Assembly (NCBI GenBank): GCA_025966315.1
Contig: JAOPUZ010000040.1
Span: 1 to 64,000, forward strand
DNA length: 64,000 nt
Source: Frankiales bacterium
GTDB taxonomy: Bacteria; Actinomycetota; Actinomycetes; Mycobacteriales; Jatrophihabitantaceae
Direction: 5' to 3'
Positions 53,220 to 61,785 of the stretch are shown here, piece by piece. The notes under the pieces were generated by a model, which saw nothing but the letters and a program-made list of their open reading frames with translations, had not been told where the DNA came from and did not search any database. Made by a program: the position numbers and the translations under genes. Positions within the stretch are counted from its first letter, which is position 1; every line of letters starts with the position of its first letter.

Positions 53220-55967
53220 TCAGACGCCGGCCGGTTCGGCATCGACACTGCCGCCGAGGTAGGCAGCAACGACCCCCGGATGCTGGCGAACATCCTCCGG
53301 TGATCCGAAGGCCACGGTCTGGCCGAAGTCCAGGGCCAGCATCTCGTCCGACAACGACGACACCAACGCCACGTCGTGCTCGATGAGCAGCACGGCGAGG
53401 TTCCATTCGTGGGCCAGGCGCCGTACGACCGCGGCCAACTCGACCCGCTGTTGCTCGTCCAGCCCAGCCGCCGGCTCGTCGAGTAGCAGGATCTTCGGTC
53501 CCGACGCCACGGCGCGGGCAATCGCGACCAGCCGCCGCGTCCCGTAGGACAGTTCACCGGGCAACTTGAGCAATGAGTCGGTCAGGCCAAGTTCTTGCAC
53601 CGCGAGGGTGGCGGTTCTGGTCAATTTCCGGCTGCCTGGGTGGACGACGTCGCGCAGCCACGCCCACCAGTCCCGACGGTCGCTGGCGGCAAGCAGATTC
53701 TCCAGCACCGTCATGTCCTCGAACAGCTCGAGGGACTGGAACGACCGAGCAAGCCCGAGTCGAGCGCGCTGCTTGGGCGAGGCCTGCGCGATCTCGCGGC
53801 CATCCAGCCGCATCGACCCGCCACGAAGCGGCACGAAGCCCGTGATCGCGTCGATCAAGGTCGTCTTACCGGCGCCGTTAGGGCCGATGATGCCCAGAAT
53901 CGTGCCTGATCGCAGCGTGAAACTGACGGTCTCGACGGCGGTGACCACGCCAAAGACCACAGTGGCATCGGTGATCGCAAGTTCGACCGGTTGGCGGGCG
54001 GCCACCGAATCGTCGCGCGACTCGACACCGTCGATCTCGCGATGCGAGGCCAGAAATTCAGCCGGGTCGGCGAACCTCGGCGCCCGCGCGGGCTGACGGA
54101 GAGACTGGCGGATCAGCCGGACGATGCGACGCCGCAGTTTGTACTGCAACGGCATGAAGCCATCCGGCGCCAGGGTGACGATGAGCAGAGTCAGCACGCC
54201 GAAAACGAGGGTCACCGGCGTATGGCTGCTGCCCGGTATGTAATTGAAGATCTTCGTCATCGGTCCGCCGGGTTGCCCCAGGGCGCCTACCAGTGGGCCG
54301 AGCACGAAGCCGACACCGCCAAGGACGGAGTTCGACACCAGCTGGATGGATGTGAAACTGTCGAACTGGGACAGCTGGGCGAACGGAAACATCATCATGG
54401 TGAGGATGCCGCCGAGTCCGGCCACGACCGAACCGAAGCAGAACGCGGCCAGCTTCGCCCCGCGAACGCTGATACCCAGCGCCGTGGCGGCCCGTTCGTT
54501 GGCGCGTACCGCCAGCAAGCGCCGCCCGGCGCGACCCCGCCGCAGGTTGAGAATCCCCAGACAAAGCAAGCCGAATACCACCAGCGTGAAGATCGCATAC
54601 CGCCGTGGGTTCAGGGTGGCGTCGAGGCTGAACCCGAAGAGGTTGACCCCGCCGACCAACCCGAAGCCGCCGGTGGCTCGGAGGTAGGACGGCAGCAGGG
54701 TCACGATGCAGACGTTGAACGCCAGCGTGGCGATGGCCAAGCTCATTCCCCGGGCGCGCAGCGCGGCCGCGCCGATGATCGCACCCATCGGCAACACCGC
54801 CAGCGCACCGAGCACGATCGCGAGCAGCGTCGGTACGCCGTGACTGATCAACTGCGCCGCACCCACCGCGCCCAGACCGGCCAACGCCCACTGCGCCAAC
54901 GAGATCTGGCCGCCCAGACCGGTCACGACGACGACGGAAAGCAACGCCACCGCTGCCGTTATGAACGCCGTCAACGACTGAACCCAGTCGGTCGGCAATA
55001 TCAGCAGCACGACGACGCCGACGGTGAGATACACGGCCGACCGACGCCAGGGAATGTCACCGCTGGTGACTCGGGGCAGCCGTTCCTGCAGGAAACTGCG
55101 AAGCGGCAGCCCACGCCCACGGGCCACCACGACGAGCATGATCACGACGAAGGGCACGATCTGCCCGATGCCCGAACCCAATCCGCCGAGATGGACGTAC
55201 CTCTGCAACTCGGCCTGCAGGATCCCGATCAGCAGTCCCCCGGCCAGCGTCAGCGGGAACGAGCTGAGATTCGCGATCACCGCGGCCGCGATGGCCGGCA
55301 GCAGCAAGGACGTCGCCAGTCCGATGGACACGCCCAACGTCGGGGCCAGCAGAATCCCCGAGAAGCAGCTCAGCATCGCACCGAGCACCCAATTCACGCT
55401 GGCCACCAGATTGGGCGACCAGCCGACCGTCGCGAGTGCGTCGGCATTCTCCGAGACGGCCGTGGTGGCCAGCCCGAAACGGGTGAACTTGTAGACGGCC
55501 CAGACGATGCCAGTGAGCAGGAACGCGGCGCCGATGACGATGAACCGGTCGATGCCCACCCCGAAGCCGGCCAGCTTCACTGAATGTTGCGGTAAGAAGG
55601 CTTCGGCCGCGTAATTCGCGTCGGCGCGCCAATGCAGACCGGCCAGACCTTGCAGGACGACCAACAAAGCCAGCGTCAGGACGACCCGGATGAGCTGGCT
55701 GGCGTTCGCCAAGGGCCTGGTCAGCAAGTAGGCGAGATAGCCGGTCAGACCAGAGAGGGCCAAGCCGGCGATCATGGCCAATACCAGCGGTACGCCGTTC
55801 CGGTCGTGCAACTGCCAGTAGGCGAAAGTACCGACCATACCCATCGCGCCGCCGGCGAAGTTGAGGACACCCGAGCCGCGGTAAACGAGCACAATGCCCA
55901 TCGAAACCAGCGCGTATGCCGCTCCGGTACCTGCTCCGAGAATGGCAAAGAGCAGGACGGTCGACAT
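53220..55967 (-). CDS. Branched-chain amino acid ABC transporter: LivH-LivM-LivG fusion
   Basis: One 915-residue polypeptide joins three subunits. Residues 1-290: LivH permease (AAYALVSMGIVLVYRGSGVL, NFAGGAMGM). Residues about 310-620: LivM permease (GLGGQISLAQWALAGLGAVG, ILNLRRGRAGRRLLAVRANE, AFCFGSVVAGLGGILTMMMF). Residues about 655-915: LivG ATPase with Walker A GPNGAGKTTLID, signature LSYGTRRLVAIARAV (LSYG in place of LSGG), Walker B ILLLDEPAAGLD and switch His in LLIEHDVALV. No LivF ATPase or periplasmic LivJ/K binding protein is in the window, so the system must draw on distant genes. Such fusions exist in actinobacteria. Confidence 0.92.
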   Translation of the reverse strand: MSTVLLFAILGAGTGAAYALVSMGIVLVYRGSGVLNFAGGAMGMVGTFAYWQLHDRNGVPLVLAMIAGLALSGLTGYLAYLLTRPLANASQLIRVVLTLALLVVLQGLAGLHWRADANYAAEAFLPQHSVKLAGFGVGIDRFIVIGAAFLLTGIVWAVYKFTRFGLATTAVSENADALATVGWSPNLVASVNWVLGAMLSCFSGILLAPTLGVSIGLATSLLLPAIAAAVIANLSSFPLTLAGGLLIGILQAELQRYVHLGGLGSGIGQIVPFVVIMLVVVARGRGLPLRSFLQERLPRVTSGDIPWRRSAVYLTVGVVVLLILPTDWVQSLTAFITAAVALLSVVVVTGLGGQISLAQWALAGLGAVGAAQLISHGVPTLLAIVLGALAVLPMGAIIGAAALRARGMSLAIATLAFNVCIVTLLPSYLRATGGFGLVGGVNLFGFSLDATLNPRRYAIFTLVVFGLLCLGILNLRRGRAGRRLLAVRANERAATALGISVRGAKLAAFCFGSVVAGLGGILTMMMFPFAQLSQFDSFTSIQLVSNSVLGGVGFVLGPLVGALGQPGGPMTKIFNYIPGSSHTPVTLVFGVLTLLIVTLAPDGFMPLQYKLRRRIVRLIRQSLRQPARAPRFADPAEFLASHREIDGVESRDDSVAARQPVELAITDATVVFGVVTAVETVSFTLRSGTILGIIGPNGAGKTTLIDAITGFVPLRGGSMRLDGREIAQASPKQRARLGLARSFQSLELFEDMTVLENLLAASDRRDWWAWLRDVVHPGSRKLTRTATLAVQELGLTDSLLKLPGELSYGTRRLVAIARAVASGPKILLLDEPAAGLDEQQRVELAAVVRRLAHEWNLAVLLIEHDVALVSSLSDEMLALDFGQTVAFGSPEDVRQHPGVVAAYLGGSVDAEPAGV

Positions 55968-56132
55968 TCAGTCGTACCCTTCGGATCACGTAACAGGCTG
56001 AGCGCCGCGGATATTGGCTACATTTCAAACGCTGAGCCAGTGTTTCACGGTGCGGCGCTCACACAAGATCTTGATCGAGAATGTGGCTCTCGTCGCGTTG
56101 CGCTAGCCAGCGGGCGGATCGCTCTCCCCCGA

Positions 56133-56432
56133 TCAGGGGCGGATGGTGATTCCGAACCGGGCCGGCCGAATAGCCGCCGACAGCTCCTGGTCGCGTCGTA
56201 CGTAGGTGAGCGCGCCCTCGAAGGCAGCTCGGGCGGCGGCCCCGGTGACCTGCGCGCGACCATCGAGCAGTTCATCGATCGGATTCGTGCCGGCCAGCTC
56301 AGCCAGTGCCTGAGCGCGGACAGCGGTTCGTATTACGAACTGCGCCGACCTCGACAATTGATCTTGTCGGTCGAGGAAAGCAAGTTCCGCAAGCCACATA
56401 TCACGCTCTGTCGTCTTAGCGTCTTGTGTCAT
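56133..56432 (-). CDS. Hypothetical protein, 99 residues
   Basis: A helical, charged protein (ERDMWLAELAFLDRQDQLSR, RTAVRAQALAELAGTNPIDE, AAARAAFEGALTYVRRDQEL). ATG 56432, or GTG 56435 just before it. Codon use looks coding, and no overlapping gene exists here. It lies between the liv fusion and hypB, all on the minus strand, but 122 bp from hypB. Function unknown; membership of the hydrogenase locus is unproved. Confidence 0.5.
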   Translation of the reverse strand: MTQDAKTTERDMWLAELAFLDRQDQLSRSAQFVIRTAVRAQALAELAGTNPIDELLDGRAQVTGAAARAAFEGALTYVRRDQELSAAIRPARFGITIRP

Positions 56433-56554
56433 CACATCGTGAATTTACGTGGATCTAATGTCGGCCCGGTTAAGCATTCAGCACCTTTGGCTACCTGTCT
56501 CCGCAAGATCTGCTCTGCCCGGCTCCTTACCGCGTAGTGCGTCGCGGTCGCATC

Positions 56555-57388
56555 TCACCCACCGACCGCAGGGCTAGGGCCAACCGGCCTGCCTGAGATC
56601 GACCGGGATCGCTGGATAAGCCAGTCGCGCCAGGCGTCGAGCCCGTCGCCGCGGATCGCGGAGACCGGCAAGACCTGCGCGGCGGGGTTGACGACCGTGA
56701 CGTCGCGTTCGAACCGGGCAACGTCGAAGTCCACGTACGGCAACAGGTCGATCTTGTTCAGGAGGATTAGCGTCGCCGAGGCGAAGATATGCGGATACTT
56801 CAGGGGTTTGTCCGCTCCTTCGGTGACCGACATGATGAGCACACGGCAGTCCTCGCCCAGGTCGAACATGGCCGGGCACACCAGGTTGCCGACATTCTCG
56901 ATCAGGATGACACCACTGGCCGGAGCCAAGGTGTGCAGCGCCGTGCGGATCATGGAAGCGTCCAGGTGGCAGCCCGCACCGGTATTGATCTGCAGCACCG
57001 GAGCCCCGGCGGCCTTGATCCGATCGGCGTCGAAGGTGGTCTCCTGGTCGCCTTCGACAACGCACACCTCGGTGTCGGTTCCCAGCTGCCGCACCGTCCG
57101 TTCGAGCAAGGTCGTCTTGCCGGATCCAGGTGAGCTCATGAGGTTGACGGCGATGATGCCGCGCGCCTCGAGCCAGCCGCGATTGCGCTCGGCGAGCGCG
57201 TCATTCCTGGCCAGTACGCGTTCTTCCAGGACGAGCGTCTCGGTCCCGGCCGCCGGCTGCGGAGCGTGGGTATGCCGGCCGCCGCCATGATCGTGATCGT
57301 GGTGGTCGTGCGCCGCGGCCGGCACCTCGCCGCGCAGGTCGATCACCCGGGTGCCGCCGTCGGCGCCGCAGCCACAGGTGGCGCACAC
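56555..57388 (-). CDS. hypB: Hydrogenase nickel incorporation GTPase HypB
   Basis: A 277-residue SIMIBI-class GTPase that delivers nickel to the [NiFe] centre. The N-terminus C2-AT-C5-G-C7 is the high-affinity Ni-binding CxxCxC-type motif, followed by a His-rich stretch (AAHDHHDHDHGGGRHTH) for nickel storage. GTPase motifs: P-loop MSSPGSGKTTLLE, VVEGDQET, the metal-site CHLD block TGAGCHLDASM, and LLNKIDLLPYVDFD (NKxD). Its GTG overlaps the hypA stop by one base (TAGTG). It faces the hydrogenase structural genes across a 230-bp regulatory region. Confidence 0.97.
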   Translation of the reverse strand: MCATCGCGADGGTRVIDLRGEVPAAAHDHHDHDHGGGRHTHAPQPAAGTETLVLEERVLARNDALAERNRGWLEARGIIAVNLMSSPGSGKTTLLERTVRQLGTDTEVCVVEGDQETTFDADRIKAAGAPVLQINTGAGCHLDASMIRTALHTLAPASGVILIENVGNLVCPAMFDLGEDCRVLIMSVTEGADKPLKYPHIFASATLILLNKIDLLPYVDFDVARFERDVTVVNPAAQVLPVSAIRGDGLDAWRDWLIQRSRSISGRPVGPSPAVGG

Positions 57389-57720
57389 TAGCGACTCACC
57401 TCAACAGAAATGATCCGAAGTTCATCGCCCGCCAGTACCTCCACGGCCGAGCTGCCGCACGCGCATAAGAGGATGCGATCGTGCAGCAGAAATTCTTCCG
57501 TACAGCTCGCGCAACGCGCTCGGCCTGGTGGTTCGTCGATATTCAGCCCGGCGCCCTCGAGCGCGGTGCCGGCCGCCGCGAGTTCGAAGCAGAAGCGCAG
57601 CGAGTCGGTCGAGACGCCGGCCAGCTTGCCTACCTCCAGCCGCACTTCGGTCACCTGCCGGTCACCGGTACGTGCGGTGATGGTCTCCAGAACGCTCTCG
57701 GCGATGGCAAGTTCGTGCAT
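57388..57720 (-). CDS. hypA: Hydrogenase nickel incorporation protein HypA
   Basis: A 110-residue metallochaperone that hands nickel to HypB and the large subunit. It begins MHELAIAESVLETI with the essential N-terminal Met-His-Glu Ni site. The zinc site is CASC ... LCACG near residues 70-90; the second cysteine pair is CxC rather than the textbook CxxC, a form I recall from other actinobacterial HypA. ATG 57720 has GAGGAG upstream; an in-frame extension to 57741 is less likely. First gene of a hypA-hypB operon divergent from the hydrogenase. Confidence 0.96.
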   Translation of the reverse strand: MHELAIAESVLETITARTGDRQVTEVRLEVGKLAGVSTDSLRFCFELAAAGTALEGAGLNIDEPPGRARCASCTEEFLLHDRILLCACGSSAVEVLAGDELRIISVEVSR

Positions 57721-57805
57721 CCCGCGCTCCTCGTCCCGCATGGTGGGCTGACACCGTTTGCCCAGCCTAGGCCGGGGATTCGGGCGTCCCGGGGTTCAAT
57801 AATCG

Positions 57806-57828
57806 GGAATTCCGGGAATCCCGGATTC
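57806..57828. promoter_or_regulatory. Nested overlapping palindromes between hypA and the hydrogenase genes
   Basis: Within 23 bp there are perfect palindromes GGAATTCC (57806-57813), TTCCGGGAA (57810-57818), CCGGGAATCCCGG (57812-57824) and GAATCCCGGATTC (57816-57828). The cluster is about 86 bp before hypA and 126 bp before the hydrogenase small-subunit start, a likely operator for both transcripts. Confidence 0.5.
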
Positions 57829-57953
57829 GGCGAGAAAGGACTCCGCCGCAGCCCGCGCCAGCGATCTATCGTCGGGACAGGCCCCGTCCTGATCTCCCCG
57901 TTCGCAGGTCGGGCGGCGCCGGTCCAGGCGTTGCCTACGGAAGGCTCAAGCCA

Positions 57954-59009
57954 ATGCTCACCGAGGAAGCCAAGAAGGCCGAAGACACCCTGATCCACGT
58001 GCTGTGGATAAACGCCGGCCTCAGCTGCGACGGCGACTCGGTGTCGCTGACCGCGGCCACCCAACCCAGCATCGAGGAGATCGCCCTCGGCGCGCTGCCG
58101 GGCTTGCCGCAGATCGCGGTGCACTGGCCGCTGATCGACTTCGAGTGCGGCCCGAACGGCGGTGCCGACGACTTCCTGGAATGGTTCTTCAAGGCTGATC
58201 GCGGCGAACTCGAACCGTTCGTACTGGTGGTCGAGGGGTCGATCCCCAATGAGAAGCTGCATGCGGAGGGCTACTGGTGCGGATTTGGCAACAACCCGGC
58301 CACCGGCCAGCCGATGACCACCAGCGAGTGGCTCGATCGACTGGCGCCCAAAGCTACCGCTGTCGTCGCCGTGGGCACCTGCGCAACCTATGGCGGCATC
58401 CACGCGATGGCAGGCAATCCGACCGGCGCAATGGGGGTACCTGATTACCTCGGCTGGGATTGGAAATCCAAGGCCGGCATTCCCATCGTCTGCGTCCCTG
58501 GCTGCCCGGTACAACCGGACAACATGTCCGAGACCTTGACCTATTTGCTGTACATGGCCACCGGCCAGGCGCCGATGATCCCGCTCGATGACGCGCTGCG
58601 GCCCACGTGGTTGTTCGGGCAGACCGTTCACGAGGGCTGTGACCGCGCCGGGTACTACGAGCAGGGCGATTTCGCGACGGAATACGGCTCGCCGAAATGC
58701 ATCGTCAAGCTGGGTTGCTGGGGCCCGGTGGTGAAGTGCAACGTGCCCAAGCGCGGCTGGATGAACGGCATGGGCGGTTGCCCGAATGTAGGCGGCATCT
58801 GCATCGGCTGCACGATGCCCGGCTTCCCGGACAAGTTCATGCCCTTCATGGACGAACCGCCGGGCGGCAAGCTGTCGACCAACGTGGTGGGCGTCTACGG
58901 CAATGCGGTCCGCCGGCTCCGAACCATCACCACGCACACCATCGACCAGGAGCCCAAGTGGCGTAGGCGCGGACCGCAGTTGACCACCGGCGCCACCCGT
59001 ACCTGGTGA
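57954..59009 (+). CDS. hhyS: [NiFe] hydrogenase small subunit, group 1h (high-affinity, actinobacterial)
   Basis: A 351-residue Fe-S subunit that passes electrons from the NiFe site. The start of the proximal cluster site reads NAGLSC25DGD28SVS: Asp28 stands where other hydrogenases have Cys, as in the group 1h enzyme from Ralstonia with a 3Cys-1Asp proximal [4Fe-4S]. Further ligands: GTCATYGG, VCVPGCPVQPDNM, TVHEGCDRAGYY, KCIVKLGCWGPVVKCNVPKR, GGCPNVGGICIGCTMPGFPD. There is no twin-arginine signal, so the enzyme faces the cytoplasm. RBS GGAAGG. Leads an operon of at least six genes. Such enzymes oxidise atmospheric H2 in starvation. Confidence 0.96.
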   Translation: MLTEEAKKAEDTLIHVLWINAGLSCDGDSVSLTAATQPSIEEIALGALPGLPQIAVHWPLIDFECGPNGGADDFLEWFFKADRGELEPFVLVVEGSIPNEKLHAEGYWCGFGNNPATGQPMTTSEWLDRLAPKATAVVAVGTCATYGGIHAMAGNPTGAMGVPDYLGWDWKSKAGIPIVCVPGCPVQPDNMSETLTYLLYMATGQAPMIPLDDALRPTWLFGQTVHEGCDRAGYYEQGDFATEYGSPKCIVKLGCWGPVVKCNVPKRGWMNGMGGCPNVGGICIGCTMPGFPDKFMPFMDEPPGGKLSTNVVGVYGNAVRRLRTITTHTIDQEPKWRRRGPQLTTGATRTW

Positions 59010-59040
59010 TCCGTCCGATCTCACAACGAAGGAGGCGGCG

Positions 59041-60831
59041 ATGACGTCGACGACCCCAAGGCCTAGCACCACCAGCAACGCCAGCGATCTCGTCGAGATG
59101 TCGTGGGATCCGATCACCCGCATCGTCGGCAGCCTGGGTATCTACACCAAGATCGACTTCACCCAGCGCGTGGTGGCCGAGTGCCACAGCACCAGCTCGA
59201 TCTTTCGCGGCTACTCGATCTTCATGAAGGGCAAGGACCCCCGCGACGCGCACTTCATCACCAGTCGGATCTGCGGAATCTGCGGCGACAACCACGCGAC
59301 CTGTTCGTGCTACGCGCAGAACATGGCTTACGGCGTGAAGCCACCGCCCTTGGGCGAATGGATCATCAATCTGGGTGAGGCCGCCGAATACATGTTCGAC
59401 CACAACATCTTCCAAGAGAATCTGGTCGGGGTGGATTACTGCGAAAAGATGGTCGCCGAGACGAACCCCGGCGTCCTCGAACTGGCGAATCACACCGAGT
59501 CACCGCATGCGGCCGACCACGGATACCGGACGATCGGTGACATCATGCGGTCGCTGAACCCGTTCACCGGCGAGTTCTACCGTGAAGCGCTGCAGGTCAG
59601 CCGGATGACCCGCGAGATGTTCTGCCTGATGGAGGGGCGGCACGTCCACCCGTCGACGCTGTACCCGGGCGGCGTCGGAACCGTCGCGACGATCCAGCTG
59701 ATGACCGACTACATCACCCGGCTGATGCGCTACGTGGAGTTCATGAAGAAGGTCGTACCCATGCACGACGACCTTTTCGACTTCTTCTATCAAGCGCTGC
59801 CAGGCTATGAAATGGTCGGCAACCGGCGCATCCTGCTGGCCTGCTGGGGATCCTTCCAGGATCCCGACCATTGCAACTTCGACTACAAGGACATGACCAA
59901 CTGGGGACGCAAGATGTACGTGACCCCCGGCATCGTGGTGGACGGCAAGTTGATCACCACCGACCTCGTCGAGATCAACCTCGGTATCCGGATCCTGCTC
60001 GGCTCGTCCTATTACGACGACTGGGCCGACCAGGAGATCTTCGTCAAGAACGACCCGCTGGGCAACCCGGTGGATCGCCGGCATCCGTGGAACCAGCACA
60101 CCAACCCCAAACCGCAAAAGCGCGATCTCGACAACAAGTACAGCTGGGTCATGTCGCCACGCTGGTTCGACGGCAAGGATTACCTCGCGCTCGACACCGG
60201 CGGCGGCCCACTTGCTCGGCTGTGGTCTACGGCGCTGGCCGGCCTCGTCGACATCGGCTACCTCAAATCGACCGGCAACAGCGTGCAGATCAACCTGCCC
60301 AAGACCGCCCTCAAAGGTCCGGTCGAGTTGGAATGGAAGATCCCGAAATGGAGCAACACGATCGAGCGTAATCGGGCGCGCACCTATTTCCAGGCCTACG
60401 CCGCGGCGGCAGCACTGCACTTTGCCGAGAAAGCCCTGGTCGAGATCCGGGCCGGGCGTACCAAGACCTGGGAGAAATTCGAAGTGCCGGACGAGGGCAT
60501 CGGCTGTGGTTTCACCGAAGCGGTACGCGGGGTGCTGTCCCACCATATGGTCATTCGGGACGGCAAGATTGCGAACTACCACCCGTACCCGCCGACGCCG
60601 TGGAATGCCAACCCGCGGGACAGCTACGGCACTCCGGGGCCGTACGAGGACGCCGTTCAGGGGCAGCCGATCTTCGAAGAGAATGACCGGGAGCACTTCA
60701 AGGGCATCGATATCATGCGTACGGTACGAAGCTTCGATCCGTGTCTGCCCTGCGGAGTGCACATGTATTTGGGCGAGGGTAAGAAACTCGAACTGCTGCA
60801 CTCGCCGACCCAGTCCGCCGGTGTCGGGTGA
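59041..60831 (+). CDS. hhyL: [NiFe] hydrogenase large subunit, group 1h
   Basis: A 596-residue catalytic subunit. The L1 motif is RICGICGDNHATC (residues about 76-88) and the L2 motif DPCLPCGVHMYLG near the C-terminus; these four cysteines bind Ni and Fe. Group 1h traits are the long insertions and SSIFRGYSIFMKGKDPRDA around the site. The protein continues 18 residues past the L2 His, so the usual C-terminal peptide must be removed by a HycI/HyaD-type protease, which is not in the window. Very strong RBS (GGAGG). It overlaps the next gene by 4 bp (GTGA). Confidence 0.97.
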   Translation: MTSTTPRPSTTSNASDLVEMSWDPITRIVGSLGIYTKIDFTQRVVAECHSTSSIFRGYSIFMKGKDPRDAHFITSRICGICGDNHATCSCYAQNMAYGVKPPPLGEWIINLGEAAEYMFDHNIFQENLVGVDYCEKMVAETNPGVLELANHTESPHAADHGYRTIGDIMRSLNPFTGEFYREALQVSRMTREMFCLMEGRHVHPSTLYPGGVGTVATIQLMTDYITRLMRYVEFMKKVVPMHDDLFDFFYQALPGYEMVGNRRILLACWGSFQDPDHCNFDYKDMTNWGRKMYVTPGIVVDGKLITTDLVEINLGIRILLGSSYYDDWADQEIFVKNDPLGNPVDRRHPWNQHTNPKPQKRDLDNKYSWVMSPRWFDGKDYLALDTGGGPLARLWSTALAGLVDIGYLKSTGNSVQINLPKTALKGPVELEWKIPKWSNTIERNRARTYFQAYAAAAALHFAEKALVEIRAGRTKTWEKFEVPDEGIGCGFTEAVRGVLSHHMVIRDGKIANYHPYPPTPWNANPRDSYGTPGPYEDAVQGQPIFEENDREHFKGIDIMRTVRSFDPCLPCGVHMYLGEGKKLELLHSPTQSAGVG

Positions 60832-61775
60832 CCGGGTCAGAAGCCGGTGGTGCCCTACCCACGGACTGGCGCGCGAGCGGTGAGCGCATCGACACCCTGC
60901 TCGACGCCAGCTCGGCGGGCGGGATCGTAGCGCGCGAACGAGCGGAAGAGCTCGTCCGCCTCGTCGCCGATTTGTATGGCGCCGGCTTGCAGCGGCTGCT
61001 CGAAGTCATGCACGAGCGGGGTCATCTCGATGACGCCACGCTCGACGCGCTGGCCGCCGACGACCTGATCGCCAGCCTGCTGCTCGTGCACGGCTTGCAT
61101 CCCTACGGCGTCGAGTTCCGCATCGAGCAGGCGCTGGCGAGCGTCCGCCCGTATCTGGGCTCGCACGGCGGCGACGTCGAACTGCTCGAAGTAACCGAGG
61201 ATGCCGTGGTCCGATTGCGCCTGCTCGGTAGTTGTGATGGCTGCCCGTCCTCATCGGTCACGCTGCAGCTGGCGGTCGAAGGGGCCATCGAAGCGGCCGC
61301 ACCGGAAATCACCGGTATCGAGGTCGAGACACCGGCCACGCAAGACCACGGCAACGTCATCCCGCTGGCATCGTTGTTTTCCCGCGTCACGCTCAGCGCC
61401 GGCAGCGAATACCCAGGCGGCTCGTGCTGGCAGGATCTTCCCGAGCTGCTCGCTTTGCAGCCCGGATCCGTTATGCAACTCGACGTCGGCCACACCCCGA
61501 TCCTCGCCTGCCGGGTCGGCGCCGACCTGTTCGCGTTCAGTGACAACTGTGCCCGATGCGCCGAGCCGTTGCGGGGCGCAACCGTCGCCCGTCGTCTCGG
61601 CGGTGCTGCCGACGATGCGGTGCTGACCTGTCCGGCGTGCCGCGCGCATTACGACGTCCGGCGGGCCGGTGCGTGTCTCGACGACAGCGCACTGCACTTG
61701 GAACCGCTTCCGTTGCTGGCCGACGGCGTCTCGGTATCCATCGCCGTGCCGACCCCGACCGCGACCTCGACATGA
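60828..61775 (+). CDS. NifU C-terminal domain / Rieske-like fusion, hydrogenase-associated
   Basis: A 315-residue protein. Residues 1-90 are helical. Residues about 95-175 form a NifU C-terminal (Nfu) domain, LGSHGGDVELLEVTEDAVVR and LLGSCDGCPSSSVTLQLAVE with the CxxC Fe-S carrier motif. Residues about 205-300 resemble a Rieske fold, but the ligand loops are NCARCAEPLRGA and LTCPACRAHYDVR: Cys-x-His becomes Cys-x-Arg and Cys-x2-His becomes Cys-x2-Cys, leaving two CxxC pairs. It may carry a 4Cys cluster or zinc. Electron transfer from or cluster delivery to the hydrogenase is inferred from the operon. Confidence 0.9.
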   Translation: MTGSEAGGALPTDWRASGERIDTLLDASSAGGIVARERAEELVRLVADLYGAGLQRLLEVMHERGHLDDATLDALAADDLIASLLLVHGLHPYGVEFRIEQALASVRPYLGSHGGDVELLEVTEDAVVRLRLLGSCDGCPSSSVTLQLAVEGAIEAAAPEITGIEVETPATQDHGNVIPLASLFSRVTLSAGSEYPGGSCWQDLPELLALQPGSVMQLDVGHTPILACRVGADLFAFSDNCARCAEPLRGATVARRLGGAADDAVLTCPACRAHYDVRRAGACLDDSALHLEPLPLLADGVSVSIAVPTPTATST

Positions 61776-61785
61776 TCGCCGCGCG

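Noticed and set aside
53991-55583. 530-codon plus-strand open frame opposite the liv fusion
   Set aside because: Composition is Arg/Gln/Gly-rich without motifs, and the opposite strand encodes a clear transporter.
57871-57890. DosR-like site before hhyS (GGGAC ... GTCC)
   Set aside because: Half-sites are 7 bp apart and flanking bases do not fit the DosR consensus; kept only as a loose inverted repeat.
59500-60801. 433-codon minus-strand open frame opposite the hydrogenase large subunit
   Set aside because: Antisense shadow of a gene with full catalytic motifs.
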